Below are positions 11,831 through 22,710 of a DNA stretch of 64,000 bases, piece after piece. The notes beneath the pieces are model-generated. The model made no database searches. It was not told where the DNA came from and saw nothing but the letters and a program-made list of their open reading frames with translations. The DNA is taken from positions 40,580,501-40,644,500 of the forward strand of contig NC_091257.1 of NCBI RefSeq assembly GCF_042477335.2, given 5' to 3'. The position numbers and the translations under genes were made by a program. The stretch is from Ovis canadensis. Taxonomy: Eukaryota; Chordata; Mammalia; Artiodactyla; Bovidae. The first letter of the stretch is position 1, and every line of letters begins with the position of its first letter.

Positions 11831-12059
11831 TATACCTGCTCCAGATACTGAAAACCTTCAAAGATGCAAAATGCTGGATTTTGAATTTCCTGGGGGTTCC
11901 AAGGGGAGGGGTTGTAGTTTGCCATTTTAGACTGGGAACCCCTAAAATCACAAGTGATGTCTCCTTGGCAGACTGGCCAAGCCTGAGACCTCCTGCCTTT
12001 GGCTTATGTTTGAACAGATTGCTGTTTTTCTGAACAAAATGTTTCGCTTCTTTGATGGT
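11831..12059. other. intergenic, no recognisable feature
   Basis: Nothing identifiable. Confidence 0.4.
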
Positions 12060-12245
12060 GGTTTATCACAACTCTAAAGACTGAATTCACTTATATCTTT
12101 CTTACATCTATTTTCATCTGTTTCCCAATAGATGGCTGTGAACTTGAGAAGGGAAGAATCTTTTTACTTATCTTTGTGTTTCCATCGTCTCCAGTCCTTG
12201 GGCTTAGTAGGTGCTCACTAAATGTTGGTCCATTGCAATTAAATC
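12060..12245 (+). repeat. L2 LINE 3' end
   Basis: TTTCCATCGTCTCCAGTCC then TTAGTAGGTGCTCACTAAATG is the diagnostic L2 3' terminus. Upstream sequence degrades gradually. Confidence 0.75.
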
Positions 12246-13234
12246 CCTGTAGTCTGTATTAACCACCTTGAATCCTGGGCCATGGTAAAGGTGTCCCTCT
12301 GGAACTGGCAGATACACCTGTCCTGCCTGTCACTGATCTTTTACTCCCTACCTTTGCACAGAAGCATGAGTTTTTTTCTTTATTCAGATTTAATGTGTGT
12401 TGGGGGATTGGTTCTCTATGATAACTGTGACACAGAACATCATGCATTCTCGATTACTCTACATCTTTTGAATGTATATGAGTAGAAAGGACTAGAAATC
12501 TACCCTCTATTGCTAACTGCTTGCTTTCAATTTAAACCCTATTATTTTAGCTCAACCTATCTTATCTATCATTTCAGATGCTTTCCTCTGTCATATCCTT
12601 CATTTTTTCCCGTTTTTTTTTTCTATGAGCGTTGAAGCTCATTCATTTTGTTTCTCAATTTCTGATCTCCACCTTTTTGAGAAACTTAATATGCACCCAA
12701 ATCTGAATTTAAAGGTTGAGACACATTGACCAAACTCTAATCCCAGGCATCTTCAGAAGGCTATCTCCTGAACAAACTTATCTTTGAGAGACCCTGGAAT
12801 GGGGCAGATCCTGTTTACAGAAAGGAGATTCAGTGGTACTCAGAAGAGTAGGCTGACCTGGAGAAGACAGGGACCTCAATTCCAAGGTTGATTCTGAGCA
12901 GATCTTAGCCTTTGCAGATTTGTGGATAAAGTGGACTCACCTGCTGCCTATGGCCATTCCAGCCCTTGCCAGCTATGGACAGCCTCACTGTCTTCAGACC
13001 TCTCTGCCAACAGGTTTCTAACACTTTAAAAAGAAAATTCCTAAATCTGATGTGACCATATCTAATCAACCTCAAAGATCACTGAGTCTTCCTTTATTCT
13101 GTATCCCTTCATCATCTAAATCTCAAAATTTAATTAAGGGTTTTTCAGACCTCTTCCAAAGAACTGGAATATCTTTAGAGTCTTTTCTGAAAGATGGATT
13201 TGTGTGGATCTGGAAGTCATATATAAGCTTTCCT
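12246..13234. other. intergenic, no recognisable feature
   Basis: Mixed-composition DNA. No gene or clear repeat is seen. Confidence 0.5.
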
Positions 13235-13244
13235 ACAGTGACAG

Positions 13245-13448
13245 ACTTCCCTCGTGGCTCAGACGGTAAAGCGTCTGCATACAATGCAGAAGACCCGGGT
13301 TCAATCCCTGGGTCGGGAAGGTCCTCTGGAGAAGGAAATGGCAATCCACTCCAGTACTCTTGCCTCGAAAATCCCATGGATGGAGGAGCATGGTAGGCTG
13401 CAGTCCATGGGGTCGCAAAGAGTCAGACACAACTGAGCGACTTCACTC
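13245..13448 (+). repeat. Bov-tA SINE, imperfect 10-bp TSD
   Basis: A full-length Bov-tA (ACTTCCCTCGTGGCTCAG head, CACAACTGAGCGACTTCAC tail). ACAGTGACAG at 13235-13244 and ACAGTTACAG at 13449-13458 form the duplication with one mismatch. Confidence 0.93.
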
Positions 13449-13458
13449 ACAGTTACAG

Positions 13459-15119
13459 AACTTAAATGAAGTTTGGCTTCTATATTTGTATTGATACCTG
13501 TGAATCTGTTGCTTACTAAAAGCCCTCCAGACTCTCTGAGTGCGATGCTTTTCTTTCCAAAGGCACAGACCTAGGCTTCCTCGTGTCGTCCTTCTGTGAC
13601 TGTGCTCAGGTGACGATGATCAGCAGCCTGCCCAGGGCAACAGTCTCCTGAAAAGGGACCCAGAAAGTTTATCTACCTTTTAAGAGGCTCTTACAGTGAA
13701 AGGGATCAATCCTGCAGCTCTGCAAATTAACCTTCTCCAGGCCTCATTCTGGGGACGTGGGACCTGAAAGTCTTTCTGTGCTCTACTTCCGTAGCCTTTC
13801 TTGTGCACACACACTGTAGCCTCTGCAACTTCCCTTTCCCCCGTGCTAGGATTTTAGGGCCTAGGAATTTTCCATGCTGTCCTTTCACAGGCTTTTCATC
13901 AGCAGGCCTGTGCTGGCGTGTCACACAAGACTGGCTCCTACAGCCGACCCTGTCCCTGCCTCTTAAAGGCATTGTTTGTGCTGCTCCGCAAATGTTGCCA
14001 TTGACGAAATTGAATCTGGCCAGCACGAATGCTAGAGGGCTGATTCAATGCCTGGGAGTATTTCATAAATACTGCATCTGAAAGTGATAGTTTTTCTGAT
14101 CTTCTCATGACAATGAATAACTTCTCTGAATGTTTCTTCATGCCTGTGATTAGCTTACTGAAATGGATTGAACATATTTATATCCATGTTCTTAGTTCTC
14201 ATTAATATCGGCAATAGAGTTCTTTTTAGTTTGTTATGGAAATAACTGAAATTGGGAAAGGTAGCTTTAAAAAAATTTCCAGTAACCAAAGCATAATCAA
14301 TCAGGAAATTTTTTTGAATTACTTTTCTTGTGAGAAGCATGAGAAATAATAGGAAAGGGAAAGTAGGGAGTGCTACTCATCAAAAAAAATGTTTTAAGAA
14401 ATGTGCTGGCTTCTATTTCAGGAAGGTCTGCATCGACACTGCTAACACAGACAAATGAAGGAAAAGGAAACGTGGCTCATTAGTTGGTATTTTTCAGAAA
14501 GGCTGATTGATAATATTTTCTTGTATTTGAGATAATCAAGGACAGAAAGCAATGTCACCGGATGTGAGTGACTCCCCATGACGGTCGGGGATGCAGCTGA
14601 TATATGGGTGTCTATTTTCTGTCTGCAGTAGAATATGTCTGTGAAGTCCCTCCCACCCTGTATCCTTGGTCTTTCTTCCTCTGACCCTTTCACATGACTT
14701 TGACTCCTTATTGGTAGGGCCTTTTCCTAGGATTCTTTTGCTGATAATCCAGTCATGCTGTTGTCGCACAAAGGCGAGTGCTAGAAATAGGCACGTCAGG
14801 CTATGACACAGCCTTCCTCCTCCTGTGTGGGGGTAATGACCTTATTCAAGATGCTTTTGTTAGGTCTTAGTGCTTCCATACAAGTCACCAGGGGTCAGTC
14901 TTCCTTTTACAGATTCTAGAGGACGAGTAGAAAAGTCGTTTCATTTCACACAACAATGCTGCCACTTCCAATCTGGGTGGCTCTCCCAAGCCTTGTCAAC
15001 CCTGTTTTATATGGAAGAGGCAAGGGAGGAAGTTGGGCAATGAACTGTCATAGCCTGGCTGATTTATCATTTTGCTTTTTTTTTGAAAAAAAAAAAAAAC
15101 AAACCCTAAATATTATTAT
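13459..15119. other. intergenic, no recognisable feature
   Basis: 1.6 kb without an identifiable gene or repeat. A T-run/A-run pair at 15074-15102 could form a weak A/T hairpin. Confidence 0.5.
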
Positions 15120-15818
15120 CTTTTTTCTGGCTATAAAAGTAGTCATTCTGACTGTAGAAAATACAGGGAAAACATAAAGAATAAAATTAAAACCCCACAC
15201 AATATCACTGTATTTGGTATTTTTCCAGCTATAGCTTATTTTCTGAAAACCAAAAATATAAATACTTGATGAAGTTTTACTGTATGTATATATGTGATTT
15301 CTATTACAAGATTGGAACCATATTCTACATATAATTTTGTATCCTGCTTCTTTACACTTGGCATTACAAGGTGGCAGAGGCTGCTGTCTTTAAATATGCC
15401 TCAGTGATGTAATTTTTAATAGATGTACAATAGTCCACCATATATGACTGGACCAAGGTTTATTTAACTGCTCTCCTTCTGTCAACAATTTAGTGGTTTT
15501 ATCATTTCTACTGTGACAAAGCAATGATAAATAGCCTTTAGGTAAATCTTAGGTAATGAACCTCATTCCCTGGGGTAGATTTTTAGAAGGATAATTCCCA
15601 GGTCAAGTGGTAGGAGCGCTTTTGGATATACATACTGGGTAGGCCAAAAAGTTCATTTAGGTTTTCCATAAGATGGTACCAAAACACTGAACAGACTTTT
15701 TGGCCAATCCAGTATAACTCCTGCCCAGTTTCCTTTGAGAACAGCAGTTGCAATTTAAAAATCCCACTGGCTGTGCATGAAAGGTCCAGGGCCATCACAA
15801 CTTCATTAGCATTGTTAG
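15120..15818 (-). repeat. old L1 (L1M group) fragment, antisense
   Basis: On the + strand, TTTTTTCTGGCTATAAAAGT, TTTTGTATCCTGCTTC, a TATTTAACTGCTC part and CCCAGGTCAAGTGG are the antisense order of an old mammalian L1. It is interrupted by a mariner element at 15633-15714 and continues after it. The L1-like frame is destroyed. Confidence 0.75.
15633..15714. mobile_element. mariner-type MITE (miR-2284/2285-like hairpin)
   Basis: Imperfect terminal inverted repeats TACTGGGTAGGCCAAAAAG and CTTTTTGGCCAATCCAGTA enclose an 82-bp element, which begins and ends at TA as mariner insertions do. The whole element folds into one long stem with an ATAAGATGG loop. This family is, from recall, the source of the ruminant miR-2284/2285 group. 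The copy lies inside an old L1. Confidence 0.8.
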
Positions 15819-15844
15819 TTTGTGTGTGTGTATGTGTGTGTGTG
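15819..15844. repeat. (TG)n microsatellite
   Basis: An interrupted TG run with one TATG break. Confidence 0.9.
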
Positions 15845-15924
15845 CATGTAAACATACCTCTGCAAATACATAAAATGATATAGATAATAAGATATGGTCT
15901 GTTTTTGAAATTAACAGAATTTTA

Positions 15925-15998
15925 AACTTGGCTTTATTGAGATATAGCTGACATATAACTGATAGTGCCTGACTTTAACTTGCATTAAAAAAATATTA
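15925..15998 (-). repeat. L1M 3'-end fragment, antisense
   Basis: GGCTTTATTGAGATATAGCT followed by GACATATAAC is the usual antisense 3' terminus of old L1 elements. Confidence 0.6.
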
Positions 15999-16009
15999 TC
16001 CCCTATCAT

Positions 16010-16161
16010 TTTATTTTTTTTTTTCAAATTTTATATTATTTATTTATTTAATTTTTGGCCACAGAGCATGTAGGATCTTGGTTCCATGACCAGGATCAAA
16101 CCTGTGCCTCCTGCAGTGAAACCTCAGAGTCCTAATCACTTAATATCCAGGGAAGTCCCTT
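16010..16161 (-). repeat. CHR-type tRNA-Glu SINE, antisense
   Basis: Reading the - strand gives the GGGACTTCCCTGG head at 16161, the GGTTTGATCCTGG B-box-like part and an AAATAAATAAATAA tail near 16040, followed by T-rich + strand sequence. Confidence 0.85.
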
Positions 16162-16669
16162 AATTTGCATATTTTTAAACTAGTAAGGTTGAGTATTTTT
16201 ATTTTGATATTTACATACATTAAATGATCAGCCATGAACCTGAATTATATTCATTTTCCTAGCAGATTTGTAAGGATGTTAAAATAAGATTTGTATATAT
16301 ATATATATCATTTGTCTTTAGGTTCCTTTTTATAGCAGCAGATAGTAACATGAAACTTGCTTTACTCATTCAGGAGTGGGTACTCTATATGTATGTTGAG
16401 ATGAAATGGAAACCACAGAATTATTGTGGTATTTAGGAACTAATCAAGCCATACAAGCAAAGCACACAGTGGCATGGGAGGGAGGGCCTAAAACTGATAA
16501 GGAAATAATGAAATTGTTCAAAGACTTGATACTAAATGACAAATGTGAGAAAAAATATAATAATTTTTCCTTCAATTTCATTTTTATTATCCTGTCCCAA
16601 AGAATCTAGGTGCCATCATGAGGCAGGTCACTTCTATATTCATAACCACCCGGGCAGCTCAAAGAAGAG
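16162..16669. other. AT-rich intergenic DNA with short (TA)n
   Basis: Contains (TA)n at 16294-16309. No gene or clear repeat besides this. Confidence 0.5.
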
Positions 16670-16905
16670 TAATTAAAGGTATCAGCTTTGCATCGGGGTT
16701 GGCTTTGGGCCAGGTATTTTCTACTTATTCCCAAGATACCCAACTACTCTTTGCCTCAATTCCATCAATGGCTAAATGGGCACAATAATGCCTACTTTAC
16801 TATCTTGTTGGGGAGATAAAAGAATTTATGTCAGCCCTTAGCATAGGGTCTGATACATAATAAGAAACTGATAAATAGTAGCTGTCACTGTGATCACTGA
16901 CAAGC
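16670..16905 (-). repeat. MIR SINE, antisense
   Basis: CTTTGCCTCAATTCCATCA, AATGGGCACAATAATGCCTA and GGGGAGATAAAAGAATTTA follow the antisense MIR order closely. Confidence 0.75.
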
Positions 16906-17258
16906 ATAAAATGTCATCTGCCCCCAACATCTTGTACTAAGGTCATTGCACAGTATCTGTAATTATTTGACAGTAAAATTACGGTAAAATAAGTCTAATT
17001 TCTTCTCATTAATGCAAATTTAGGCATGTGGCCTGTTAACTGGTTTGATTCACCACCCACCCCCATCATGTTTCATGTAATATTGCTTTTCTGAAACCAG
17101 AAGGCAATGAAAATGATCCAATGAGAGGAAATGCAATAAAAATCAATCACCCAGAAAGATACCAGTACACATCTATTAGAATGGCTAAAATCTAAAAAGA
17201 CTGACCGTACCAAGTGTTGGGAAGGATGTGGGAAAAATGGAACTCACATATACTCTTT

Positions 17259-19214
17259 TAAAAAAAATTAGTTTATTTTTTATTGAAGGATAATTGCTTC
17301 ACAGAATTTTGCTGTTTTCGGTCGAAGTTCAACATGAATCAGCCATAGATATACGTATAACTCCCTCCCACATCCCTCCCCAACCCGCCCCTCTAGGTTG
17401 ATTCAGAGCCCCTGTTTGAGTTTCCTGAGCCATACAGCAAATTCTCACTGGCTATCTATTTTACATATGGTAATGTAAGTTTCCATGTTCCATTTTCCAT
17501 ACATCTCACCCTCTTCTCCCCTCTCCCCATGTCAGTAAGTCTATTCTCTATGTCTGTTTCTCCATTGTTGACCTGTAAATAAATTCTTCAGTACCATTTT
17601 CTCTAGATTCCATATATATATATATATATATATGCGTTAGAATATGGTATTTATCTTTCTCTTTCTGACTGACTTCACTTTGTATAATAGGTTCTAGGTT
17701 CATCCACCTCATTAGAACTGACTCAAATGCATTCATTTTTATGGCTGAGTAATATTCCATTGTGTATATATACTACAACTTCTTTATCCATTCATCTGTT
17801 GATGGACATCTAGGTCGCTTCCATGTTCTAGCTATTGTAAATAGTGCTGCAGTGAACAATGGGATACATGCCTCTCTTTCACTTTTGGTTTCCTCAGGAT
17901 ATATGCCTAGGAGTGAGACTGCTGGGTCATATGGTGGTTTTATTCCTAGTTTTTTAGGGAATCTCCATACTGTCTTCCATAGTATGGAAGACAGTATCAA
18001 TTTACATTCCCACCAACAGTGCAAGAGTGTTCCTTTTCCTCTATACCCTTTCTAGCATTTATAGTTTGTAGACCTCTTGATGAGGGCCATTCTAACCAGT
18101 GTGAGATGATATCTTATTGTACTTTTGATTTGCATTTCTCTAGTAATGAGTGATGTTGAGCATCTTTTCATGTATTTGTTAGCCATCTGCATGTCTTCTT
18201 TGGAGAAATGTCTACTTTGCTATTTTTCCTACTTTTTGATTGGGTTGTTTGTTTTTCTGGTATTGAATTGTATGAGCTGCTTGTATATTTTGGAAATTAA
18301 TCCTTCGTTGGTTGTTTCATTTGCTATTATTTTCTCCCACTCTAAGGGCTGTCTTTTCACCTTGCTTATAGTTTCCTTTGCTGTGCAAAAGCTTTTAAGT
18401 TTAATCAGGTCCCACTTGTTTAGTTTTGCTTTTCTTTCCATTACTCTAGGAGGTGGGTCATAGAGGATCTTGCTTTGATTTATGTCATCAACTGTTCTGC
18501 CTATGTTTTCCTCTAAGGATTTTATAGTTTCTGGTCTTACATTTAGGTCTTTAATCCACTTTGAGTTTATCTTTGTGTATGGTGTTAGGAAGTGTTCTAA
18601 TTTCATTCTTTTCCATGTAGCTGTCCAGTTTTCCCAGCACCATTTATTGAAGAGGCTGTCTTTGCCCCAGTGTATATTCTTGCCTCCTTTGTCAAAAATA
18701 AGGTACCCTTAGGTGCATGGGTTTATTTCTGGGCTTTCTATCTTGCTCCATTGGTCTATATTTCTGTTTTTGTGCCAGTACCATACTGTCTTGATGACTG
18801 TAGCTTTGTAGTATAACCTGAAGTCAAGAAGGTTGATTCCTCCAGCTCCATTTTTCTTTCTCAAGACTGCTTTGGCTTTCAGGGTCTTTTGTGTTTCCAT
18901 ATGAATTGTGAAATTTTTTGTTCCAGTTATGTGAAAAATGCCATTGGTAATTTGATAGGGATTGTGTTAAATCTGTAGATTGTATTTAGTAGTATAGTCA
19001 TTTTCACAATATTGATTCTTCCTACTCAGGAAAATGGACTATCTCTCCATCTGTTTATGTTATCTTTGATTTCTTTTATTAGTGTCTTACAATCTTCTAT
19101 ATACAGTTCTTTTGTCTCCATAAGTAAGTTTATACCTAGATATTTGATTCTTTTTGTTGCAATGGTGAATGAGATTGATTCCCTAATTGCTCTTCCTGAT
19201 TTTTCATTGTTAGG
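17259..19214 (-). mobile_element. younger ruminant L1, 5'-truncated, 18-bp TSD
   Basis: This is an antisense insertion. The 3' UTR begins near 17260 with a T-rich start, and ORF2 C-terminal coding follows on the - strand. Recognisable ORF2 peptides include [12 protein letters not shown] and WMNLEPIIQSEVSQKEKDKY (near 17650-17760), the segment around [14 protein letters not shown] (17900) and [20 protein letters not shown] (18550). Many frameshifts separate them, so no protein can be made. GAACTCACATATACTCTT at 17240-17257 and GAACTCACACATACTCTT at 19214-19231 (one mismatch) form the target duplication inside the older L1. A (TA)n run at 17612-17633 lies in the 3' UTR. A perfect 31-bp palindrome lies at 17967-17997. 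Confidence 0.93.
17967..17997. other. perfect 15+1+15 palindrome within L1
   Basis: ATACTGTCTTCCATA, a single G, then the exact reverse complement TATGGAAGACAGTAT. Other L1 copies keep a non-palindromic GTGGCTG-type sequence at this point, for example at 32097 in this window (CCATAGTGGCTG). The right arm therefore looks copied from the left. Confidence 0.9.
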
Positions 19215-19398
19215 AACTCACACATACTCTTGATGGTATAATCATTTTGGGAAGCAATTTCTGAAAAAGTTAAACACACATGTACCATAGGGTTACCTCC
19301 TCCCCTCAAAGAAAGGAAATATATGTTCACACAAAGACTTGTACACAAATGTTTGGCAGCTCTATGAGTAAGAATCCCAAACTAGACATTGAAAAAAA

Positions 19399-19614
19399 GT
19401 ATGAAAGTGTTAGTTGCTCAGTTGTGTCCAACTCTTTACAACCCCATGGACTGTAGCCTGCCAGGCTCCTCTATCCATGGAACTCTCCAGATAAGAACAC
19501 TGGAGTGGGTAGCCATTCCTTCCCCGTGGGATCATTTCAATCTGGGGGAGGGGGGTTGAATCTGAGTCTCCCATATTGCAGGCAGATTCTTTACTGTCTG
19601 AGCCACTAGGGAAC
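19399..19614 (-). repeat. Bov-tA SINE, antisense
   Basis: BovB-derived tail (GTTGCTCAGTTGTGTCC) at the left and tRNA-Glu head (CTGAGCCACTAGGGAA) at the right. It splits the old L1. A G-rich change GGGGGAGGGGGG occurs in the middle. Confidence 0.9.
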
Positions 19615-20055
19615 AATGTAAACATCCACCAACAGATGTGTGGATAAACAAATTTCAGTATATCCACACAACTGAATATACTTAGCATTAAAATGGAATG
19701 AAGTATTGGTACACAAAACAACATGGATGAATGTCAACATCATTATACTGAACAAAGTAAATCGGACTGAAAAAAGTACATACTGTCTGATTCCATTTAT
19801 ATAAAACTTCAGAAAATCCAAATTAATCTATACTGACAAATGCTAAATCAGGGATTGCTTAGGTGTAGAATGGGGTCGGGGGGTCAGGAAAAGATAGGAA
19901 GAAGAAATTACAAAGAGGTGTGAGAAGACTTGAACTTATTGATTTGATTGCACTGATGGTTTTAAGAGGGTATACACATGTCAGAGCTTATCAAATGATA
20001 CACTTTAAATTGTATGTCAATTATACCTCAATCCAGCTATCTTTAAAAAGGCCAA

Positions 20056-20362
20056 TTACACACTGGTATGATTTATTCACTTTTCACTCTTTAGTCTCTG
20101 GATTTGACTAGTAGTTATGATAATAAACAGGCATGCAGACCCTCACCTCTCTGACTTCAACAAAGGTCATGCTTTAATTGGGTCACATATTTCTTGTTAT
20201 CAATAGCATTTTGACTCTTGAACTCATGCCTTTTGGCTCCTAAAACAGTTTTGTTATTTCTAATAATTTTTCATTTCTTTCATAGTTCTGGTGAATTTTA
20301 AATCATGTAAATCACACACACATGTGTAAATTGAATTTTAATATGTGAACCTACTAGAACCT
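20056..20362. other. AT-rich intergenic spacer
   Basis: Nothing recognisable between the L1 and the BovB fragment. Confidence 0.4.
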
Positions 20363-20562
20363 GTGCTTGTTGTTCAGTTGTTAAGTAGGTCTGACTCCTT
20401 GTGACCTCCTTGCAGTACACCAGTCTTCCCTGTCCTTCACTGTCTCCTGGAATTTGCTCAAACTCATGTCCATTGAGTCAGTGATGCTCTCCAACCATCT
20501 CATCCTCTGTCGCCCCTTCTCCTCCTGCTCTCAACCTTTCCCAGCATCAGGGTCTTTTCCAG
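20363..20562 (-). repeat. BovB LINE 3' end fragment
   Basis: TTGTTGTTCAGTTGTTAAG, AACTCATGTCCATTGAGTCA and CATCTCATCCTCTGTCG are the antisense BovB 3' end. It is truncated at CAGGGTCTTTTCC. Confidence 0.88.
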
Positions 20563-21014
20563 GATCTGTTCTATTCTACAACAACTCCCAGTTCCCAAGA
20601 AGCAAACCCCACCTATTTGAATATTAGGTTTTAATTAGTTGATGGGTATACCCAAGGAAACTCAAGCACTGAGACCAAAATAAGGAAATTCAATTCAAAC
20701 TGCAATTCAGATGCTTCTCAATAACAAAGTCACTGCAGAGATGGAGAGCAACCATCCTCCTGTTTTCTTTAGCTGTTCCTTTTGGCCCTTCTAATTCATC
20801 AGTACTGTCCTGTCATGGAAAAGAGCCAGTACCCAGTTCATCCTTACAGATGCTCTGGAAAGGGCTGGGCTCCCAAGGATGCCTCTGATCTAAGACAGAC
20901 GCTACCCACACAGCCCGAGAGGAGCCCAGAGCTGCACTGGCAAGAGGAGGCTCCTCTGCAGCCCTCTGGCTTTGCCACTCTCCTTCCTTCATGGTTTGGT
21001 GGGCAAGGAATCTG

Positions 21015-21028
21015 GTTGCCACAGCAAC
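21015..21028 (+). promoter_or_regulatory. RFX X-box motif
   Basis: GTTGCCACAGCAAC fits the X-box pattern GTNRCC-N(0-3)-RGYAAC exactly, with a two-base spacer. Confidence 0.55.
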
Positions 21029-21187
21029 TAACCAGCATCCATTTCAGGCTGGAGGGAACATTCCCTAAGGCTCCTCTCCATCTGTGTGTCCTTGGTGATC
21101 TCTCTGCCTTGGTGAAGTAGGTGGGGAACCCCTTCCTCCAGGGATCTCCCCCAGCTCAGGGATGGTCTAAATGGGCAGGGGAACTGT

Positions 21188-21204
21188 GTTGCCATGGCAG
21201 CAAC
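21188..21204. promoter_or_regulatory. X-box-like near-palindrome
   Basis: GTTGCCATGGCAGCAAC has both X-box half sites with a long spacer. GTTGCCATGG alone is a strong RFX half site. Confidence 0.4.
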
Positions 21205-21405
21205 TCCTTTACTTCTTCCATTCAAAGATAGTCTGGCTCAAGGGATCTGCCTGGTGCTCCCAGTGGCAAAGTCAGCAAGGAAGGAACTGCATTATCTTAA
21301 TGGTTTCCACGCAGCCTTTCCAAGAGAGGGGCTGGCTTTGTGGGTTGGATCCTGGGGGATGATGGGAAGGAAGTTTGGCTGAAGAGGCCTGGTCCCAGGG
21401 ACCTC

Positions 21406-21419
21406 GATGCCATGGTTAC
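21406..21419 (-). promoter_or_regulatory. X-box-like motif
   Basis: On the - strand it reads GTAACCATGGCATC, one base short of the X-box pattern in the second half. Confidence 0.35.
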
Positions 21420-21889
21420 ATCCCCAGTGGCAGGGACTGGGCAGGTCTATCACCAGTGCAGCCCTGATGTCACCTTTCAGATCTGTGCTTGCTCTTCTCT
21501 GCTCTGTTTTCTCTTTTTCATATACCTTCTCCCCTCCAAGGTTTCCGCTGGCTTCTCCTCTCTGGATTCCTGAGATCACTATGATTATGCCTTTCTTCTG
21601 CCCAAGACTAGTTCCAAGGTAGGCTGCAATCTTTGCGTACTGTTACCTTCTCTGCTGTACATCAGGATTACACACAGACACACACACACAAATCTTTTGA
21701 AAAAAGGCAGTTTTGTATGCAAGATGATAGGGATAGAGGGAATCTCAAAAATAATAATCATGGGAAAGCTGAACCAATTCTGTTAGTTGTAACTGTGTTC
21801 ATTCGGGTGAGGGCAGCTTTTCTCCCAGCAGACTGTCTTCCTTCTCTTAGTCTTGGAGCCCTTGATGGGAACAAAAATAGCTTTGGTGC

Positions 21890-22110
21890 CCAAACATTTG
21901 GGTTGGAATCTTGTTTCAAGCGATTCTGACCAGCTGAGAAGTCACAGGTGAGTCATATACCCTTTCTGGTTGTCCATTTTCTTATCTGCTGAAGGAGAAA
22001 GCAAAATGTCTTACTTGGAGAATTGTGGTGAGAATCAGGAGAGGTCATCTATGTATATCAGTACTTGGTCCATACTCAGACACTTTACAAATCTTCATAA
22101 TTTTGGTAAT
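21890..22110 (-). repeat. probable MIR remnant, antisense
   Basis: CATTTTCTTATCTGCTGAAGG, then a GTGAGAATCAGGAGA part, follow antisense MIR order weakly. Confidence 0.4.
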
Positions 22111-22133
22111 TTCTGTTCTCATGGAGCATTCTT

Positions 22134-22475
22134 TTTTGGTCACCTACGGAGGCTTGTGCTCATCATCGGGACCTGTGGGGAGCCAGACCTACGGTAGGGG
22201 TTGAGATGTCTGGAGCACTTGGATGTCCATGGGCAAGTTGGAAGTGTCTGCAGGCATAGTACTGCAAGCTGCTGGTGTGCAAGCCTCCTGATGGAGTCTG
22301 AGAGCAATTTGTAGGGTCTGCAGCCCTTTGTTGGATTTCTAAGCCCTGGCTGGTGAGAGTCCTCATGACTTCCAGTATCATCCTGCCAGCCATCAGCCAT
22401 GCTGACTCGCTTGTCATTCTCAGTGAAATGGGAATGCAGTGAGCTTCTTGGGCAATGTCCTCCACCTCTGGGGTT
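22134..22475 (-). pseudogene. unidentified short retrocopy, 13-bp TSD
   Basis: A 342-base segment is bounded by the perfect duplication ATGGAGCATTCTT (22121-22133 and 22476-22488). On the - strand it ends in a short A run (six A) next to the left duplication, the mark of L1-driven retroposition of an RNA. The duplication starts AAGAATG on that strand, next to TC, which fits the loose TT/AAAA preference. Two frames run nearly through it: about 100 codons from 22465 and about 120 codons from 22502. I do not recognise either peptide or any repeat family. It may be a processed pseudogene fragment or a retroposed non-coding RNA. Confidence 0.6.
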
Positions 22476-22549
22476 ATGGAGCATTCTTGATTGATTGTTC
22501 AATCAATTATTCCTTCAATGAATGGATTAGGGAGCGCATTCTAATACCT

Positions 22550-22710
22550 CATTTAAGGCAGGTTATGTAACCTCCAGGAGGGTTACTGTCTTCATCTGTA
22601 CAATGGGATAACCACAGTCTCACAGTATGATTTTTGAAGATTAACTGAAGTACTGACTGGTAACTGTGTTCAGCAGTGCCGGGCAGGATACCTGGTCAGT
22701 TCATAATTAC
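22550..22710 (-). repeat. MIR SINE, antisense
   Basis: GTTACTGTCTTCATCTGTACAATG on the + strand (shown in part) followed by a GAAGATTAACTGAAGTA part fits antisense MIR. Confidence 0.6.

Larger units (their letters stand above)
17085..20055 (+). repeat. old L1 (L1M group), split by two insertions
   Basis: Sense L1 sequence is present at 17085-17258 (AGAATGGCTAAAATCTAAAA, CCAAGTGTTGGGAAGGATG), at 19215-19398 (ACTTGTACACAAATGTTTGG) and at 19615-20055 (CACCAACAGATGTGTGGATA, ACAACATGGATGAATG). The gaps hold a younger antisense L1 and a Bov-tA. Joining the three pieces restores normal L1 order, so they are one element. Confidence 0.88.
20563..21889. other. repeat-poor block with X-box-like motifs
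   Basis: No Bov-family repeat lies here apart from a short (CA)n at 21671-21691. Frames of 60-112 residues are without domains. Three RFX X-box-like motifs lie at 21015-21028, 21188-21204 and 21406-21419. It could be an enhancer, but nothing here proves it. Confidence 0.5.

Noticed and set aside
18229..18606. 125-codon frame on the - strand as a gene
   Set aside because: It is an L1 ORF2 remnant.
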